Below are positions 21,600 through 30,548 of a stretch of DNA of 40,239 bases, piece after piece. Source of the DNA: an uncultured bacterium (GTDB lineage: Bacteria > Patescibacteriota > Minisyncoccia > Phycocordibacterales > GWA1-40-21); the NCBI GenBank assembly GCA_903850545.1, contig CAINLW010000064.1:1-40239 (forward strand), written 5' to 3'. The stretch's first letter is position 1; each line of letters starts with the position of its first letter. The notes beneath the pieces were generated by a model, which saw only the letters and a list, made by a program, of their open reading frames with translations, was not told the DNA's origin and made no database searches. A program made the position numbers and the translations under genes.

Positions 21600-22670
21600 A
21601 TGAATAAATTTTATAAAAACAAAAAAATTATTATTACTGGACATACTGGTTTTAAGGGAGCTTGGCTTACCCAAATTTTGCTAAATTTTAAAGCAAATAT
21701 TGTCGGAATTTCTTTGCCTCCAGAAAAATCTCCAAACTTATTTGAAGTTTTAAAACTTAAGAATAATATTAAAAATTATTTTGTGGATATTCGAGATTAT
21801 GAAAAGTTAAAAGACGTTTTTTTGAAAGAAAAACCCGAAATAGTTTTTCATCTCGCAGCGCAAGCAATTGTAAGAGATAGCTATGATGATCCGTTGAATA
21901 CCATTTCCACCAATGTTTTGGGTACAGCAAACGTGCTTCAGGTTATAAAAGAAGTCGGTGGAGTGAAGTCCGTTGTTATTATTACAACAGATAAAGTTTA
22001 CGAAAATAAAGAATGGCATTATGCATATAGAGAAAATGATGCTTTAGGAGGTTATGATCCATATAGTGCTAGTAAAGCGGCGGCAGATATTATCTCAAAT
22101 TCTTATATTCAGTCCTTTTTTAATTTAAAAGATTATAATATAAAACATAATTCTTTGATTGCGATTGCAAGAGCGGGAAATGTTATCGGTGGTGGAGATT
22201 GGGCTAGATATCGCTTGATTCCCGATATAGTTCGGTCTATTTATGACAAAAATGAAAAAATAGAAATTCGTAATCCACAGTCTATTCGTCCATGGCAACA
22301 TGTTTTAGAACCTTTATCTGGTTATCTAATGTTAGGAAAAGGTCTTTATGAAGGAAAAACTTGTTTGTCTGGGGCATATAATTTTGGACCAAATAATGAA
22401 AGTTTTGTTACAGTTGAAAAACTTCTTAATCATGCAATAAAGATTTTAGGAAAAGGTGTTTATGAGATTAATCCAGATAAATCAAATAAACATGAAAGTA
22501 GTCTATTAAAACTTGATATAAATAAAGCTGATATTTTGTTAAACTGGAGACCAAAATTATGTCTTAAAGAGAATCTCGAGCTCACATTTAATTGGTACAA
22601 GAGCTATTATAAAAAATCGGGAGATATTGTAAAAATTACTAACCAGCAAATTAATAATTATTTTAAATAA
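21600..22670 (+). CDS. rfbG: CDP-glucose 4,6-dehydratase
   Basis: 356 residues, extended short-chain dehydrogenase. The family-specific N-terminus GHTGFKGAWL (14-23), HLAAQAIVRDSY (84-95), TTDKVYEN (129-136) and YRENDALGGYDPYSASKAAAD (143-163, with Tyr155 and Lys159) identify CDP-glucose 4,6-dehydratase (RfbG/DdhB/AscB) rather than RmlB, which has an STDEVYG motif. It converts CDP-D-glucose to CDP-4-keto-6-deoxy-D-glucose using bound NAD. The next gene starts 1 base after its stop, so it is tightly linked with rfbF, which makes its substrate. Confidence 0.96.
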   Translation: MNKFYKNKKIIITGHTGFKGAWLTQILLNFKANIVGISLPPEKSPNLFEVLKLKNNIKNYFVDIRDYEKLKDVFLKEKPEIVFHLAAQAIVRDSYDDPLNTISTNVLGTANVLQVIKEVGGVKSVVIITTDKVYENKEWHYAYRENDALGGYDPYSASKAAADIISNSYIQSFFNLKDYNIKHNSLIAIARAGNVIGGGDWARYRLIPDIVRSIYDKNEKIEIRNPQSIRPWQHVLEPLSGYLMLGKGLYEGKTCLSGAYNFGPNNESFVTVEKLLNHAIKILGKGVYEINPDKSNKHESSLLKLDINKADILLNWRPKLCLKENLELTFNWYKSYYKKSGDIVKITNQQINNYFK

Positions 22671-22671
22671 T

Positions 22672-23451
22672 ATGAAAGTAGTAATATTAGCAGGTGGATT
22701 GGGAACTAGGTTGAATGAAGAAACAACAGTAAAACCAAAACCGATGGTTGAGATAGGTGGGAAGCCAATTCTTTGGCATATTATGAAAATATATTCTCAT
22801 TATGGTTTCAACGAATTTATTATTTGTTTAGGCTATAAGGGTTATTTTGTAAAAGAATGGTTTAATAATTATTATTTACATAACAGTGATGTAACTTTTG
22901 ATTTAGAAAAAAATTCTATCAAATATCACGAAAATCGTAGTGAAAAATGGAAAATAACTCTTGTAGATACAGGTGACAATACAATGACCGGTGGAAGAAT
23001 AAAAAGAATACAAAATTATGTTGGGAAAGAAACTTTTATGCTTACTTATGGTGATGGTCTTTCTGATATAAATATAAAAGATTTAGTAAGTTTTCATAAA
23101 AAAGCTAAAGGAGTTGCAACTGTTACCTCAGTAATCCCTGAGGGTAAATTTGGAACACTAATCATTAATGAGAAACATAACGTGACATCTTTTAGTGAGA
23201 AAACAGACAATAAAAATAGAATAAATGGAGGTTTTTTTGTATTTGAACCTGAGATTTTTGACTATCTTCTTGATGGTGATGCAACTGTGTTGGAGAAAGC
23301 TCCATTAGAGAATTTATCTGAAGGAGGAAAATTAAAAGCTTTTTTTCATGATAGTTTTTGGAAACCAATGGATACTTTAAATGACAAAAATAAATTAGAA
23401 GACATGTGGTTAAAAAATAATGCACCATGGAAAGTTTGGAATAAAAAATAA
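22672..23451 (+). CDS. rfbF: Glucose-1-phosphate cytidylyltransferase
   Basis: 259 residues, the usual length. It has the nucleotidyltransferase loop LAGGLGTRL (6-14) with ETTVKPKPMVEIGGKPILWH (17-36), IICLGYKGYFVKEWFNNYYL, the long FDLEKNSIKYHEN insertion and DTGDNTMTGGRIKR, all specific to RfbF/DdhA/AscA and absent from RmlA. It makes CDP-glucose from CTP and glucose-1-phosphate, the entry step of CDP-dideoxy-sugar synthesis. The end, NAPWKVW, is also typical. Cytoplasmic; in an operon with rfbG and the following SDR and ThDP genes. Confidence 0.97.
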   Translation: MKVVILAGGLGTRLNEETTVKPKPMVEIGGKPILWHIMKIYSHYGFNEFIICLGYKGYFVKEWFNNYYLHNSDVTFDLEKNSIKYHENRSEKWKITLVDTGDNTMTGGRIKRIQNYVGKETFMLTYGDGLSDINIKDLVSFHKKAKGVATVTSVIPEGKFGTLIINEKHNVTSFSEKTDNKNRINGGFFVFEPEIFDYLLDGDATVLEKAPLENLSEGGKLKAFFHDSFWKPMDTLNDKNKLEDMWLKNNAPWKVWNKK

Positions 23452-23454
23452 TGT

Positions 23455-24384
23455 ATGAGCATAAAAAATCATTTTTGCATACACGGAGCATCAAGTTTGA
23501 TAGGTAAAAACTTTTGTAAATATCTTTTATCAAAAAATTATCCAATTACTATATTTTCTCGTAGTACAAGTAATCTTGATTTTTTAGAAAATAAACCTAA
23601 TGTTTTTATTTATAGATATAATAAGTCTATTTCAGAACTTATGGATAAAGTTTCGGCAATAGATAATTCTGTTTTTGTAAATATAGCTTGGGACGGTGTT
23701 TTTGGTGCAGAACGAGACAATCCGAAACAGTTTAGTATAAATATACCGCAAATAACTGATTCGATTGAATTGTCTAAAAAAATTGGTGTAAAACACTGGA
23801 TTGGTTTCGGTTCTCAGGCGGAATATGGAAATATAAATAATCAAACAAAAATAGATGAAAATTATCCAACCGATCCAGTTACTTTATATGGAAAATCTAA
23901 ACTCATTTGTTCTAAAATATCAGAAGAATTGTGTAAGGCATATGGAATAGAGCATTCGTGGTTTCGATTATTTTCTGCTTATGGGCCATATGGAAATCAC
24001 AAATGGTTTATTGATTATTTGATAGATGAGATGAAGAATGATAGAGTTTTAAATATAACCAAATGCGAACAATTTCTTGATTATTTGTATGTTGATGATA
24101 TTTCTGATTTATTGATTCGTTTAGGAGAGGGAGGGGGAGTTGGTATTGCTAATCTAGGATCTGGAAAAGCAACACAGCTTAAAGATATTGTAGAGATCAT
24201 TCGTTCTCAAACAAAAAGCAAGTCCACCATTAATTATGGTGCAGTGGAATACAAATCAGATCAGGGTATGTTTAATGAAGCGGATATATCTAAATTATTT
24301 AAAACGATCGGTTGGAAACCAAAAGTTGATATTGAACAAGGTTTGTCTAATATGATAAAAATAAACAATAATGAAGGCATCTAA
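23455..24384 (+). CDS. NAD(P)-dependent epimerase/reductase (extended SDR) of the CDP-sugar module
   Basis: 309 residues. It has the Rossmann motif GASSLIGK (11-18), NIAWDG at 76-81, a Ser in GFGSQAEYG (117-125), the catalytic YGKSK (Tyr145, Lys149) and an FRLFSAYGP substrate region. The second half (YLYVDDISDLLIRL, NLGSGKATQLKDIVEIIRS) matches nucleotide-sugar reductases or epimerases such as the CDP-abequose/paratose synthases and YerF. It starts 3 bases after rfbF and overlaps the ThDP enzyme by 14 bases, so it acts in the same pathway, most likely reducing a 4-keto or aceto side-chain carbonyl. The exact product cannot be read from sequence. Confidence 0.85.
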   Translation: MSIKNHFCIHGASSLIGKNFCKYLLSKNYPITIFSRSTSNLDFLENKPNVFIYRYNKSISELMDKVSAIDNSVFVNIAWDGVFGAERDNPKQFSINIPQITDSIELSKKIGVKHWIGFGSQAEYGNINNQTKIDENYPTDPVTLYGKSKLICSKISEELCKAYGIEHSWFRLFSAYGPYGNHKWFIDYLIDEMKNDRVLNITKCEQFLDYLYVDDISDLLIRLGEGGGVGIANLGSGKATQLKDIVEIIRSQTKSKSTINYGAVEYKSDQGMFNEADISKLFKTIGWKPKVDIEQGLSNMIKINNNEGI

Positions 24385-26122
24385 ATTTATAGCTAAATAT
24401 TTAGAAAAAAGAGGTGTAAACCATGTTTTTGAAATGTCTGGTGGAATGATTACACATTTACTTGATTCCATTTATCTTGAGGATAAAATTAAAATAATTA
24501 GTACTCATCATGAACAAGCAGCCGCATTTGCTGCTGAAGGTCTCGCTCGAATGAATGGTATTCCTGGTATAGCTTTTGCGACCAGTGGACCAGGAGCAAC
24601 TAATTTGATAACTGGCATTGGTAGTTGCTATTTCGATTCAACGCCAGTTGTTTTTATTACTGGGCAAGTAAACACTAATGAACAAAAAGGGAAACTTCCC
24701 ATAAGACAACTTGGTTTTCAGGAGACTGATATAGTAAAGATCGCTGCACCGATTACTAAAGCCGTTTTCAAGATAAATAAACCAGATGAGATTCCAAAAT
24801 TTTTTGAATCTGCTTTTAAAATTGCACTATCTGGCCGACCGGGTCCAGTACTTATTGATATCCCCATGGATCTTCAGAGGGCAGAATTGAAGGAGGATTT
24901 GATAAAAAGATTTTTACAAAAATCTAACTTACCAAATTTAAAAAAGAGAGACAATTCAAAGGTTGATATTTTTTATAAAAGTTTGATTGAAGTCATTAAA
25001 GTTTCTAAAAGACCTTTACTTTTGGTTGGTGGAGGAATACGTTCTGGAAGAGCCCATGATGTATGCGTTAAATTTATTGATAAATTAGGAATTCCAGTTA
25101 TTAATTCGTTGATGGGTGTAGATATTTTGCCTCACAACCATCCACTGAGAGTGGGTATGATTGGAAGTTATGGAAATCGTTTTGCAAACACAACTTTGGC
25201 TGAATCAGATTTCGTTTTGGTTTTGGGTAGCCGCCTTGATATTCGTCAAACTGGCGGTGATGTCAATTCTTTTAAAGAAGGACGTAAAATTTTTCATGTT
25301 GATATTGACGAAAGTGAATTAAATTTTAGAGTTAAGGGATGTACAACCTTAAAATTAAATTTGTATGATTTTTTTGAATATGGAAACGGTGATAGAAAAA
25401 AAATAATAAAAAATAAAAATTTCTCTTTCTGGATCACTCATATTATGCAACTAAGAAAACGTTTATTAGACGTAGATGAATTGAAAGATTGTTTGGGAAT
25501 TAATCCAAATATATTTATGCATAAATTGTCATATTATTCTAAAAAAATTACTGCATATGTTGTTGATGTTGGTCAGCATCAAATGTGGGCAGCACAATCT
25601 CTGGATTTGGAATCTCATCAACGTTTTTTAACTTCAGGTGGAATGGGGTCAATGGGATTTTCCTTACCAGCCGCAGTGGGTGCTTCTTTAGCAAGTTTGA
25701 AAAATAAACCAGTAATGGTTATCGCTGGTGATGGTGGAGCACAACTAAATATTCAAGAACTTGAAACAATCAAGCATAATAAAATACCTATTAAAATTGT
25801 TATCATAAACAATCAATCTTACGGAATGGTTCGTCAGTTTCAAGAGTCATATTTTAATAGTAGATTTCAATCTACAGTTTGGGGTTATAGTGCGCCATCT
25901 TTTGAGAAACTGGCAAAAGCATATGGAATAGAAGGGAGAAGAATTAATAAACCGGAAGAGATTGAAAAAGCTCTTGTTTGGTTAAATGAAGACTTAACTA
26001 AACCCTCTTTACTCGAGGTTATGATTGATTCTTCCATTAATGTTTATCCAAAATTAGCTTTTGGAAAAAAGTTTGGAGAAATGGAACCACAAGTTAAACC
26101 AACAGAAATGGAGGGAATATAA
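24371..26122 (+). CDS. ThDP-dependent carboligase, YerE-like (acetolactate synthase family)
   Basis: 583 residues with the three-domain layout of the family. The catalytic Glu sits in THHEQAAAFAAEG (Glu48), SGPGATNLITG (72-82) is the conserved pyrimidine-domain turn, and the ThDP motif runs GDGGAQLN (453-460) to IINNQSYGMV (478-487). Without context this would be called acetolactate synthase. No regulatory subunit or other branched-chain amino acid gene is present, and it overlaps a CDP-sugar SDR in an rfbF/rfbG operon beside rfbH. That is the gene set for CDP-yersiniose A, where the flavoenzyme YerE adds a two-carbon unit from pyruvate to C4 of the 4-keto-3,6-dideoxy sugar. So a branched-chain sugar is proposed (inference). 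Confidence 0.82.
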   Translation: MKASKFIAKYLEKRGVNHVFEMSGGMITHLLDSIYLEDKIKIISTHHEQAAAFAAEGLARMNGIPGIAFATSGPGATNLITGIGSCYFDSTPVVFITGQVNTNEQKGKLPIRQLGFQETDIVKIAAPITKAVFKINKPDEIPKFFESAFKIALSGRPGPVLIDIPMDLQRAELKEDLIKRFLQKSNLPNLKKRDNSKVDIFYKSLIEVIKVSKRPLLLVGGGIRSGRAHDVCVKFIDKLGIPVINSLMGVDILPHNHPLRVGMIGSYGNRFANTTLAESDFVLVLGSRLDIRQTGGDVNSFKEGRKIFHVDIDESELNFRVKGCTTLKLNLYDFFEYGNGDRKKIIKNKNFSFWITHIMQLRKRLLDVDELKDCLGINPNIFMHKLSYYSKKITAYVVDVGQHQMWAAQSLDLESHQRFLTSGGMGSMGFSLPAAVGASLASLKNKPVMVIAGDGGAQLNIQELETIKHNKIPIKIVIINNQSYGMVRQFQESYFNSRFQSTVWGYSAPSFEKLAKAYGIEGRRINKPEEIEKALVWLNEDLTKPSLLEVMIDSSINVYPKLAFGKKFGEMEPQVKPTEMEGI

Positions 26123-26229
26123 TTTTAATTTAGGAAATACACCTAATTTTTAAAATTTATTAAAAATAAATAATATCTCCATTGTTTATATTAAGATATT
26201 TATCTGTCTAACTAACCTTTATGTAAGCT

Positions 26230-26253
26230 TATTCGTACGAATAGGTAAGTAGA
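26230..26253. promoter_or_regulatory. Palindromic operator candidate upstream of the ArsR-type gene
   Basis: TATTCGTACGAATA (26230-26243) is a perfect 14-bp palindrome followed by GGTAAGTAGA. The same 24-base string occurs at 26637-26660 with one difference. TACAAT at 26265-26270 could be the -10 box of the regulator gene, putting the palindrome next to the -35 position. ArsR-family proteins bind short palindromes and often control their own genes. Confidence 0.6.
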
Positions 26254-26304
26254 GTAAAAAGGAGTACAATATGTAATATACTCAATTAATCCAATTATAA
26301 TTAT

Positions 26305-26565
26305 ATGAAAAATATTGAATACTTGATGAAGGCTTTAGCGAATCGTCGCAGAATTGAAATTATTAGATATGTTTACAAAAATAAAAAAGCAACGGTGGGA
26401 GTTTTGGCCGAACATCTCAAATTGTCTTTTAAGTCAACTTCCAAACATATGAGTGTTTTGAAATCGGCTGAAATAGTTGATGGGGAACAAATAAGTTTAT
26501 CCATCTTCTATTTTCTAAACAAGCCGATTCATCCGATTGTTATGTTTCTTATTTCCAATTCATAA
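26305..26565 (+). CDS. Small ArsR-family winged-helix transcriptional regulator
   Basis: 86 residues, essentially one winged helix-turn-helix. LMKALANRRRIEIIRYVYKN (7-26) is the ArsR dimer/helix start, VGVLAEHLKLSFKSTSKHMS (32-51) the recognition helix-turn-helix, and VLKSAEIVDGEQISLSIFYF the wing. No ELCVCD-type or other Cys-rich metal site is visible, so it is probably not a metal sensor. It is shorter than classical members (about 100-120 residues). It stands alone between the CDP-sugar operon and the convergent rml genes and is bracketed by two copies of a palindrome that is its likely operator. Confidence 0.85.
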   Translation: MKNIEYLMKALANRRRIEIIRYVYKNKKATVGVLAEHLKLSFKSTSKHMSVLKSAEIVDGEQISLSIFYFLNKPIHPIVMFLISNS

Positions 26566-26636
26566 TTCTCCCCCGTTTATTATGTTTGATCTAAATTTAT
26601 ATTAATGTTATTTAATTATCACTTTATCTATAGGCA

Positions 26637-26660
26637 TATTCGTACGAATAGGTAAATAGA
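26637..26660. promoter_or_regulatory. Second copy of the palindromic operator candidate
   Basis: TATTCGTACGAATA (26637-26650) followed by GGTAAATAGA, one base different from the copy at 26230-26253. It lies between the 3' ends of the regulator gene and rmlD, where no promoter is obviously needed. Confidence 0.55.
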
Positions 26661-26689
26661 AAAAAATGTGTTGGTTGCTGTAAACAAGC

Positions 26690-27544
26690 TTATCTTTTTA
26701 AAAGATATTCACTTAGCATTTTTTGCCAAGGTCTTGCTTTAATTCCTAAAGTTTTTTCTATTTTTGACTTATCTAAATATGAGTAGTGTGGTCTCAGTGC
26801 TTTTTGAGTGTAATCTTTGCTTTCGATTGGTATTAAATCAATTTTGGTATTTGTTTGTGTAAATATTTCTTTTGCAAAATCATACCATGAACATGTACCG
26901 TCGCCAGAAAAATGATAAGTTCCAAATTCTGGAGCTTTTTCTATTATTTTAAAAATCGTTTCTGCGAGATCGCCTGTATAAGTAGGGGAGCCGATTTGGT
27001 CATTTACTACTTTTAAAATTGTTTTTTCTTTTGCCAACCTTAACATTATTTCAACAAAATTTGTTCCTTTATATTCAATTGGTAATTCACCAAAAAGCCA
27101 CGATACTCTAATGATATAATATTTTTCACAAAATTTTTGGACATATTTTTCTCCTTCATATTTTGTCAGGCCGTAAACAGAAGTCGGGTTTGGTTTATCG
27201 TCCTCCGTGTAGGGTTTATTTTTTTTACCATCAAAAACAAAATCTGTTGAAATATAAATTAGTTTTATATCATACTCTTTTGCTACAGCCGCAATGTTTT
27301 TTGTTCCATAAGAATTTATTTCCCTGCAAAGCTCGATATTTTCTTCTGCTTTATCTACTTGAGTATATGCAGCGGCATGAATTATATAATCTGGTTTTTC
27401 TTTTTTTATAACTTTTTTGATGATATCAATATCGGTTATATCCATACTAGTAGAATCAGTTAAAATTAGTTGATATTTTTTGCCTAAAATTTCAATCAAT
27501 TTTTTACCAAGTTGTCCTTTTGATCCCGTGATTAGTACTTTCAT
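26690..27544 (-). CDS. rmlD: dTDP-4-dehydrorhamnose reductase
   Basis: 284 residues, normal length. It has the NAD(P)H-binding GSKGQLGKKL (7-16), HAAAYTQVDKAE (56-67), ISTDFVFDG (98-106), catalytic YGLTKYEGE (Tyr124, Lys128) and RVSWLFGE, all RmlD hallmarks. It reduces dTDP-4-keto-L-rhamnose to dTDP-L-rhamnose, the last step of the pathway. It begins 12 bases after the rmlB stop and is the last gene of the minus-strand rmlA-C-B-D group. Confidence 0.96.
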   Translation of the reverse strand: MKVLITGSKGQLGKKLIEILGKKYQLILTDSTSMDITDIDIIKKVIKKEKPDYIIHAAAYTQVDKAEENIELCREINSYGTKNIAAVAKEYDIKLIYISTDFVFDGKKNKPYTEDDKPNPTSVYGLTKYEGEKYVQKFCEKYYIIRVSWLFGELPIEYKGTNFVEIMLRLAKEKTILKVVNDQIGSPTYTGDLAETIFKIIEKAPEFGTYHFSGDGTCSWYDFAKEIFTQTNTKIDLIPIESKDYTQKALRPHYSYLDKSKIEKTLGIKARPWQKMLSEYLLKR

Positions 27545-27556
27545 TAAAATGCAAAA

Positions 27557-28579
27557 TTATATATTTTTAATTTTATTAGCCTGAGCTCTGTTGTTATCCA
27601 AATATTCTTTTGAAATTATTTTTCGCCACCAGGATTCATTATTTTTATACCAGTCAATAGTTTTTTTCAAACCTTCTTCAAAAGTAACTGTGGGTTTCCA
27701 TCCAAGCTCATTTGTAATTTTAGAATGATCCATCGCATATCGCATATCATGTCCTTTTCTGTCTTCAACAAAAGTTTTTAGAGTTTTAGGTTTACTAAGT
27801 AAGTTTAAAATAGTATCAGAAATATCAAGACCATTTTTTTCTGAATCTCCGCCAATACAATATGTTTCGCCGATTTTACCTTTATGAAGAATTAGATCAA
27901 TAGCTTTGCAGTGATCCGTTACATAAAGATAATCACGTACAGCCATACCAGTACCATATATTGGTAAGGGTTTATTCGCAAAAGCATTTATAATAAAAAG
28001 TGGAATTACTTTCTCAGGAAAATGGAATGGTCCATAATTATTTGTACAGTTTGAAATTGTGGCAGGGAAGTTGTAGGTGTCTATAAAAGCTCTAACTAAG
28101 TGATCCGAACCCGCTTTTGAAGCAGAATAAGGTGAATGTGGAGAGTACGGAGTGTTTTCTGCAAATTTTTCTTTCAAATTTTCAAGAGATAAAGAGCCGA
28201 AGACCTCATCTGTTGAGACATGATGAAATCTTTTAATTCCAAGATCTCTGGCTGTTTCAAGTAAAATTTCAGTTCCGATTACATTAGTTTGTACGAAAAT
28301 TGTTGGACCAGTGATAGATCTGTCCACGTGTGACTCAGCAGCAAAATGAACGACGGCGTCACAACTTGTCATTGCTTTTTTAACAATTTCTCTATCGCAA
28401 ATATCTCCTAAAACAAATTTGTATCTCGTATTATTTTCTACACTTTTGAGATTTTCCAAATTGCCGGCATAAGTCAATTTGTCTAAATTTACAATTTCAT
28501 AATCCGGATACTTTTCAAGTATGTGAATAATAAAATTTGAGCCTATAAAACCAGCACCACCTGTAACTAAAATTTTCAT
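27557..28579 (-). CDS. rmlB: dTDP-glucose 4,6-dehydratase
   Basis: 340 residues. It has [12 protein letters not shown] (6-17), [14 protein letters not shown] (31-44), [11 protein letters not shown] (79-89), the catalytic STDEVFG (122-128), YSASK (Tyr151, Lys155) and [11 protein letters not shown], all diagnostic of RmlB. It dehydrates dTDP-D-glucose to dTDP-4-keto-6-deoxy-D-glucose with a bound NAD. It acts between RmlA and RmlC. A gap of 140 bases to rmlC holds only A+T-rich sequence with no clear element. Confidence 0.97.
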   Translation of the reverse strand: MKILVTGGAGFIGSNFIIHILEKYPDYEIVNLDKLTYAGNLENLKSVENNTRYKFVLGDICDREIVKKAMTSCDAVVHFAAESHVDRSITGPTIFVQTNVIGTEILLETARDLGIKRFHHVSTDEVFGSLSLENLKEKFAENTPYSPHSPYSASKAGSDHLVRAFIDTYNFPATISNCTNNYGPFHFPEKVIPLFIINAFANKPLPIYGTGMAVRDYLYVTDHCKAIDLILHKGKIGETYCIGGDSEKNGLDISDTILNLLSKPKTLKTFVEDRKGHDMRYAMDHSKITNELGWKPTVTFEEGLKKTIDWYKNNESWWRKIISKEYLDNNRAQANKIKNI

Positions 28580-28719
28580 CCCAGTTGTAAAATTTTAAAG
28601 CTAATAAAGTTTTGCATATTTATTTTCATCTTGTTCACAATTATACCACAATCATTTTATGATTATTATCTCGTAATTTACAACGGGACAAGTAAATATT
28701 TTTTAATTAATAATAATTA

Positions 28720-29265
28720 TTAAAAACTAACATCACAATCTTTTAAAAATGGGGCATTTTTGTCGCGCTCAAGTAAAAGAGGATTATTATTATTCCAATC
28801 TATACCAATTTCCTGATCGTCATAACGAATACACCTTTCTGATAATTTGTTATAATAATTATCAACTTTATATTGAAACTCTGTATTGTCAATTAGTGTT
28901 AAAAATCCATGCGCAAAGCCTTTTGGTATAAAAAATTGTTTTTTATTTTCAGCAGTTAATTCAATAGATACCCATTGTTTGTATGTCGGTGAATTTTTAC
29001 GCAAATCTACAGCAACATCTAAAACTGCACCTTTCGTACAGCGAACAAGTTTTGATTGATCATGGGGATTTTTTTGAAAATGTAGACCTCTGAGTGTTCC
29101 TTTCTCTTTGCTAAAAGAATGATTGTCTTGAATAAAATCACAATCAATGCCAAGATCTTTAAATTTTTCTTTGTTGTATGTTTCTACAAACCATCCTCGA
29201 TTATCAGTAAAAATATCTGGTTCAATTATAAACAAATCTTTAATTTTAGTTTTAACTATTTTCAT
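28720..29265 (-). CDS. rmlC: dTDP-4-dehydrorhamnose 3,5-epimerase
   Basis: 181 residues from the ATG whose first base is at 29265. A further ATG at 29283 would add MKFHYG, which is encoded by the arm of an inverted repeat, and homologues begin with the MKIVKTKIKDLFIIEP-type start, so the internal ATG is preferred. The cupin shows DNRGWFVETYNKEKF (21-35), QDNHSFSKEKGTLRGLHFQ (46-64) with catalytic His62, LVRCTKGAVLDVAVDLR (73-89) and FFIPKGFAHGFLTL, all RmlC hallmarks. It epimerises C3 and C5 of the 4-keto sugar. The gene lies between rmlA and rmlB on the same strand. Confidence 0.95.
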   Translation of the reverse strand: MKIVKTKIKDLFIIEPDIFTDNRGWFVETYNKEKFKDLGIDCDFIQDNHSFSKEKGTLRGLHFQKNPHDQSKLVRCTKGAVLDVAVDLRKNSPTYKQWVSIELTAENKKQFFIPKGFAHGFLTLIDNTEFQYKVDNYYNKLSERCIRYDDQEIGIDWNNNNPLLLERDKNAPFLKDCDVSF

Positions 29266-29440
29266 CCCGTAGTGAAATTTCAAATTGTTTTTTTATTGTT
29301 CACAATTTGAAGTTTTGATTAATGTTATTAATATAAATTTATTTTGTCTATATATACCTTAGTTAATAAAAAACAAAGCAATGATTTTAAACCTGTCAGG
29401 TAGTGAGCTTTGCTCTACTACTCTGATTCTACTACGGGAT
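29264..29440. repeat. Long-range inverted repeat and hairpin between rmlC and rmlA
   Basis: ATCCCGTAGTGAA (29264-29276) pairs, with one bulge, with TTCTACTACGGGAT (29427-29440) across the whole intergenic gap. Near the right arm, GTAGTGAGC (29400-29408) pairs with GCTCTACTAC (29412-29421). A compact relative of the outer arms lies at 33423-33463. The left arm supplies the extra codons upstream of the preferred rmlC start. Confidence 0.65.
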
Positions 29441-30318
29441 TAATATTTGAATTTTCCCTCGGCAACCTTCATAAGATAGGTTCCATATTGTGACTTGCCA
29501 TATCGCTTCGCAATCTCAATTAATTTAGCTTTATTGAGCCATCCATTTACATACGCAACTTCTTCAGGTGCAGCGATTTTAATATTTTGTCTTTCTTCAA
29601 TTACTTTTACAAAATCATTTGCTTCCATTAGAGAATCGATAGTACCGGTATCTAGCCATGCAAAACCGCGCCCTAAAAGATTAACATCAAGTTTGCCTTC
29701 TTTTAAATAAAGTTCATTAATGGTTGTTATTTCAAGTTCGCCTCTATCACTAGGTTTGATTTTTTTTGCAAAATTCACAACTCTGTTGTCATAAAAATAT
29801 AAACCAGTAATTGCATAATTTGATTTTGGGTTTTTAGGTTTTTCTTCAACTGAAATAACTTTATTATTTTTATCAAATTCAACCACGCCAAATCTTTCCG
29901 GATCATTTACATAGTAGCCAAATATAGTTGCGTGCTCCGTATTTGATGCTGCCCTTTTTAAAATTTTGGTTAGGCCATTGCCATAAAAAATATTATCTCC
30001 GAGAATCATTGCAACACTATCTTTACCAATAAATTTTTCACCAATAATAAATGCTTGAGCTAGCCCGTCAGGAGAAGGTTGTTCCGCATAAGATAATTTT
30101 AATCCGAAATTTTCACCAGTACCTAAAAGTTTTTTAAAATTTGGTAAATCATGTGGGGTTGAAATAATTAAAATTTCTCTGATTCCGGCCAACATAAGAA
30201 TTGACATCGGATAAAAGATCATCGGTTTGTCATAAACCGGTAATAATTGTTTACTCATCGCCATCGTGAGTGGATAAAGTCTGGTTCCGCTACCTCCTGC
30301 TAATATTATTCCTTTCAT
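29440..30318 (-). CDS. rmlA: Glucose-1-phosphate thymidylyltransferase
   Basis: 292 residues, the normal length. It has the nucleotidyltransferase loop [12 protein letters not shown] (5-16), [20 protein letters not shown] (22-41), [15 protein letters not shown] (79-93), LGDNIFYG (107-114), [21 protein letters not shown] and [11 protein letters not shown], all RmlA signatures. It makes dTDP-glucose from dTTP and glucose-1-phosphate, the first and feedback-regulated step towards dTDP-L-rhamnose. It is the promoter-proximal gene of the rml group, divergent from the surface-protein gene across a 230-base gap. Confidence 0.97.
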   Translation of the reverse strand: MKGIILAGGSGTRLYPLTMAMSKQLLPVYDKPMIFYPMSILMLAGIREILIISTPHDLPNFKKLLGTGENFGLKLSYAEQPSPDGLAQAFIIGEKFIGKDSVAMILGDNIFYGNGLTKILKRAASNTEHATIFGYYVNDPERFGVVEFDKNNKVISVEEKPKNPKSNYAITGLYFYDNRVVNFAKKIKPSDRGELEITTINELYLKEGKLDVNLLGRGFAWLDTGTIDSLMEANDFVKVIEERQNIKIAAPEEVAYVNGWLNKAKLIEIAKRYGKSQYGTYLMKVAEGKFKY

Positions 30319-30453
30319 ATTAATGTTTAGTTAAAATTATAATTTAATACAAAAAGTTTAGCATGTTTTGATTTCATTTTCCACCGAGTTGATTAATGTG
30401 TGATAGTTATTTAGTAACAAGTTTAAAATTTGTCAAAACTGTTAATAACTTAT

Positions 30454-30483
30454 TTGGATATTTCTTAAAGCGAGTGGTATAAT
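30454..30483 (+). promoter_or_regulatory. Strong predicted promoter of the surface-protein gene
   Basis: TTGGAT at 30454-30459, an 18-base spacer and TATAAT at 30478-30483 preceded by TGG (extended -10). The 66 bases from there to the ATG form an A+T-rich leader with no clear ribosome-binding motif. A near-consensus promoter fits an abundant surface protein. Confidence 0.7.
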
Positions 30484-30548
30484 ATAAACACGAATTTATA
30501 TAAACGTTTGTGTTTGATTTATTAGTTTTATTATTTAAATAATTTTAT

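Noticed and set aside
24371-26122. Annotation as acetolactate synthase (ilvB)
   Set aside because: Sequence alone would allow it, but the overlap with a CDP-sugar SDR, the rfbF/G/H context and the lack of any ilv partner favour a YerE-like role.
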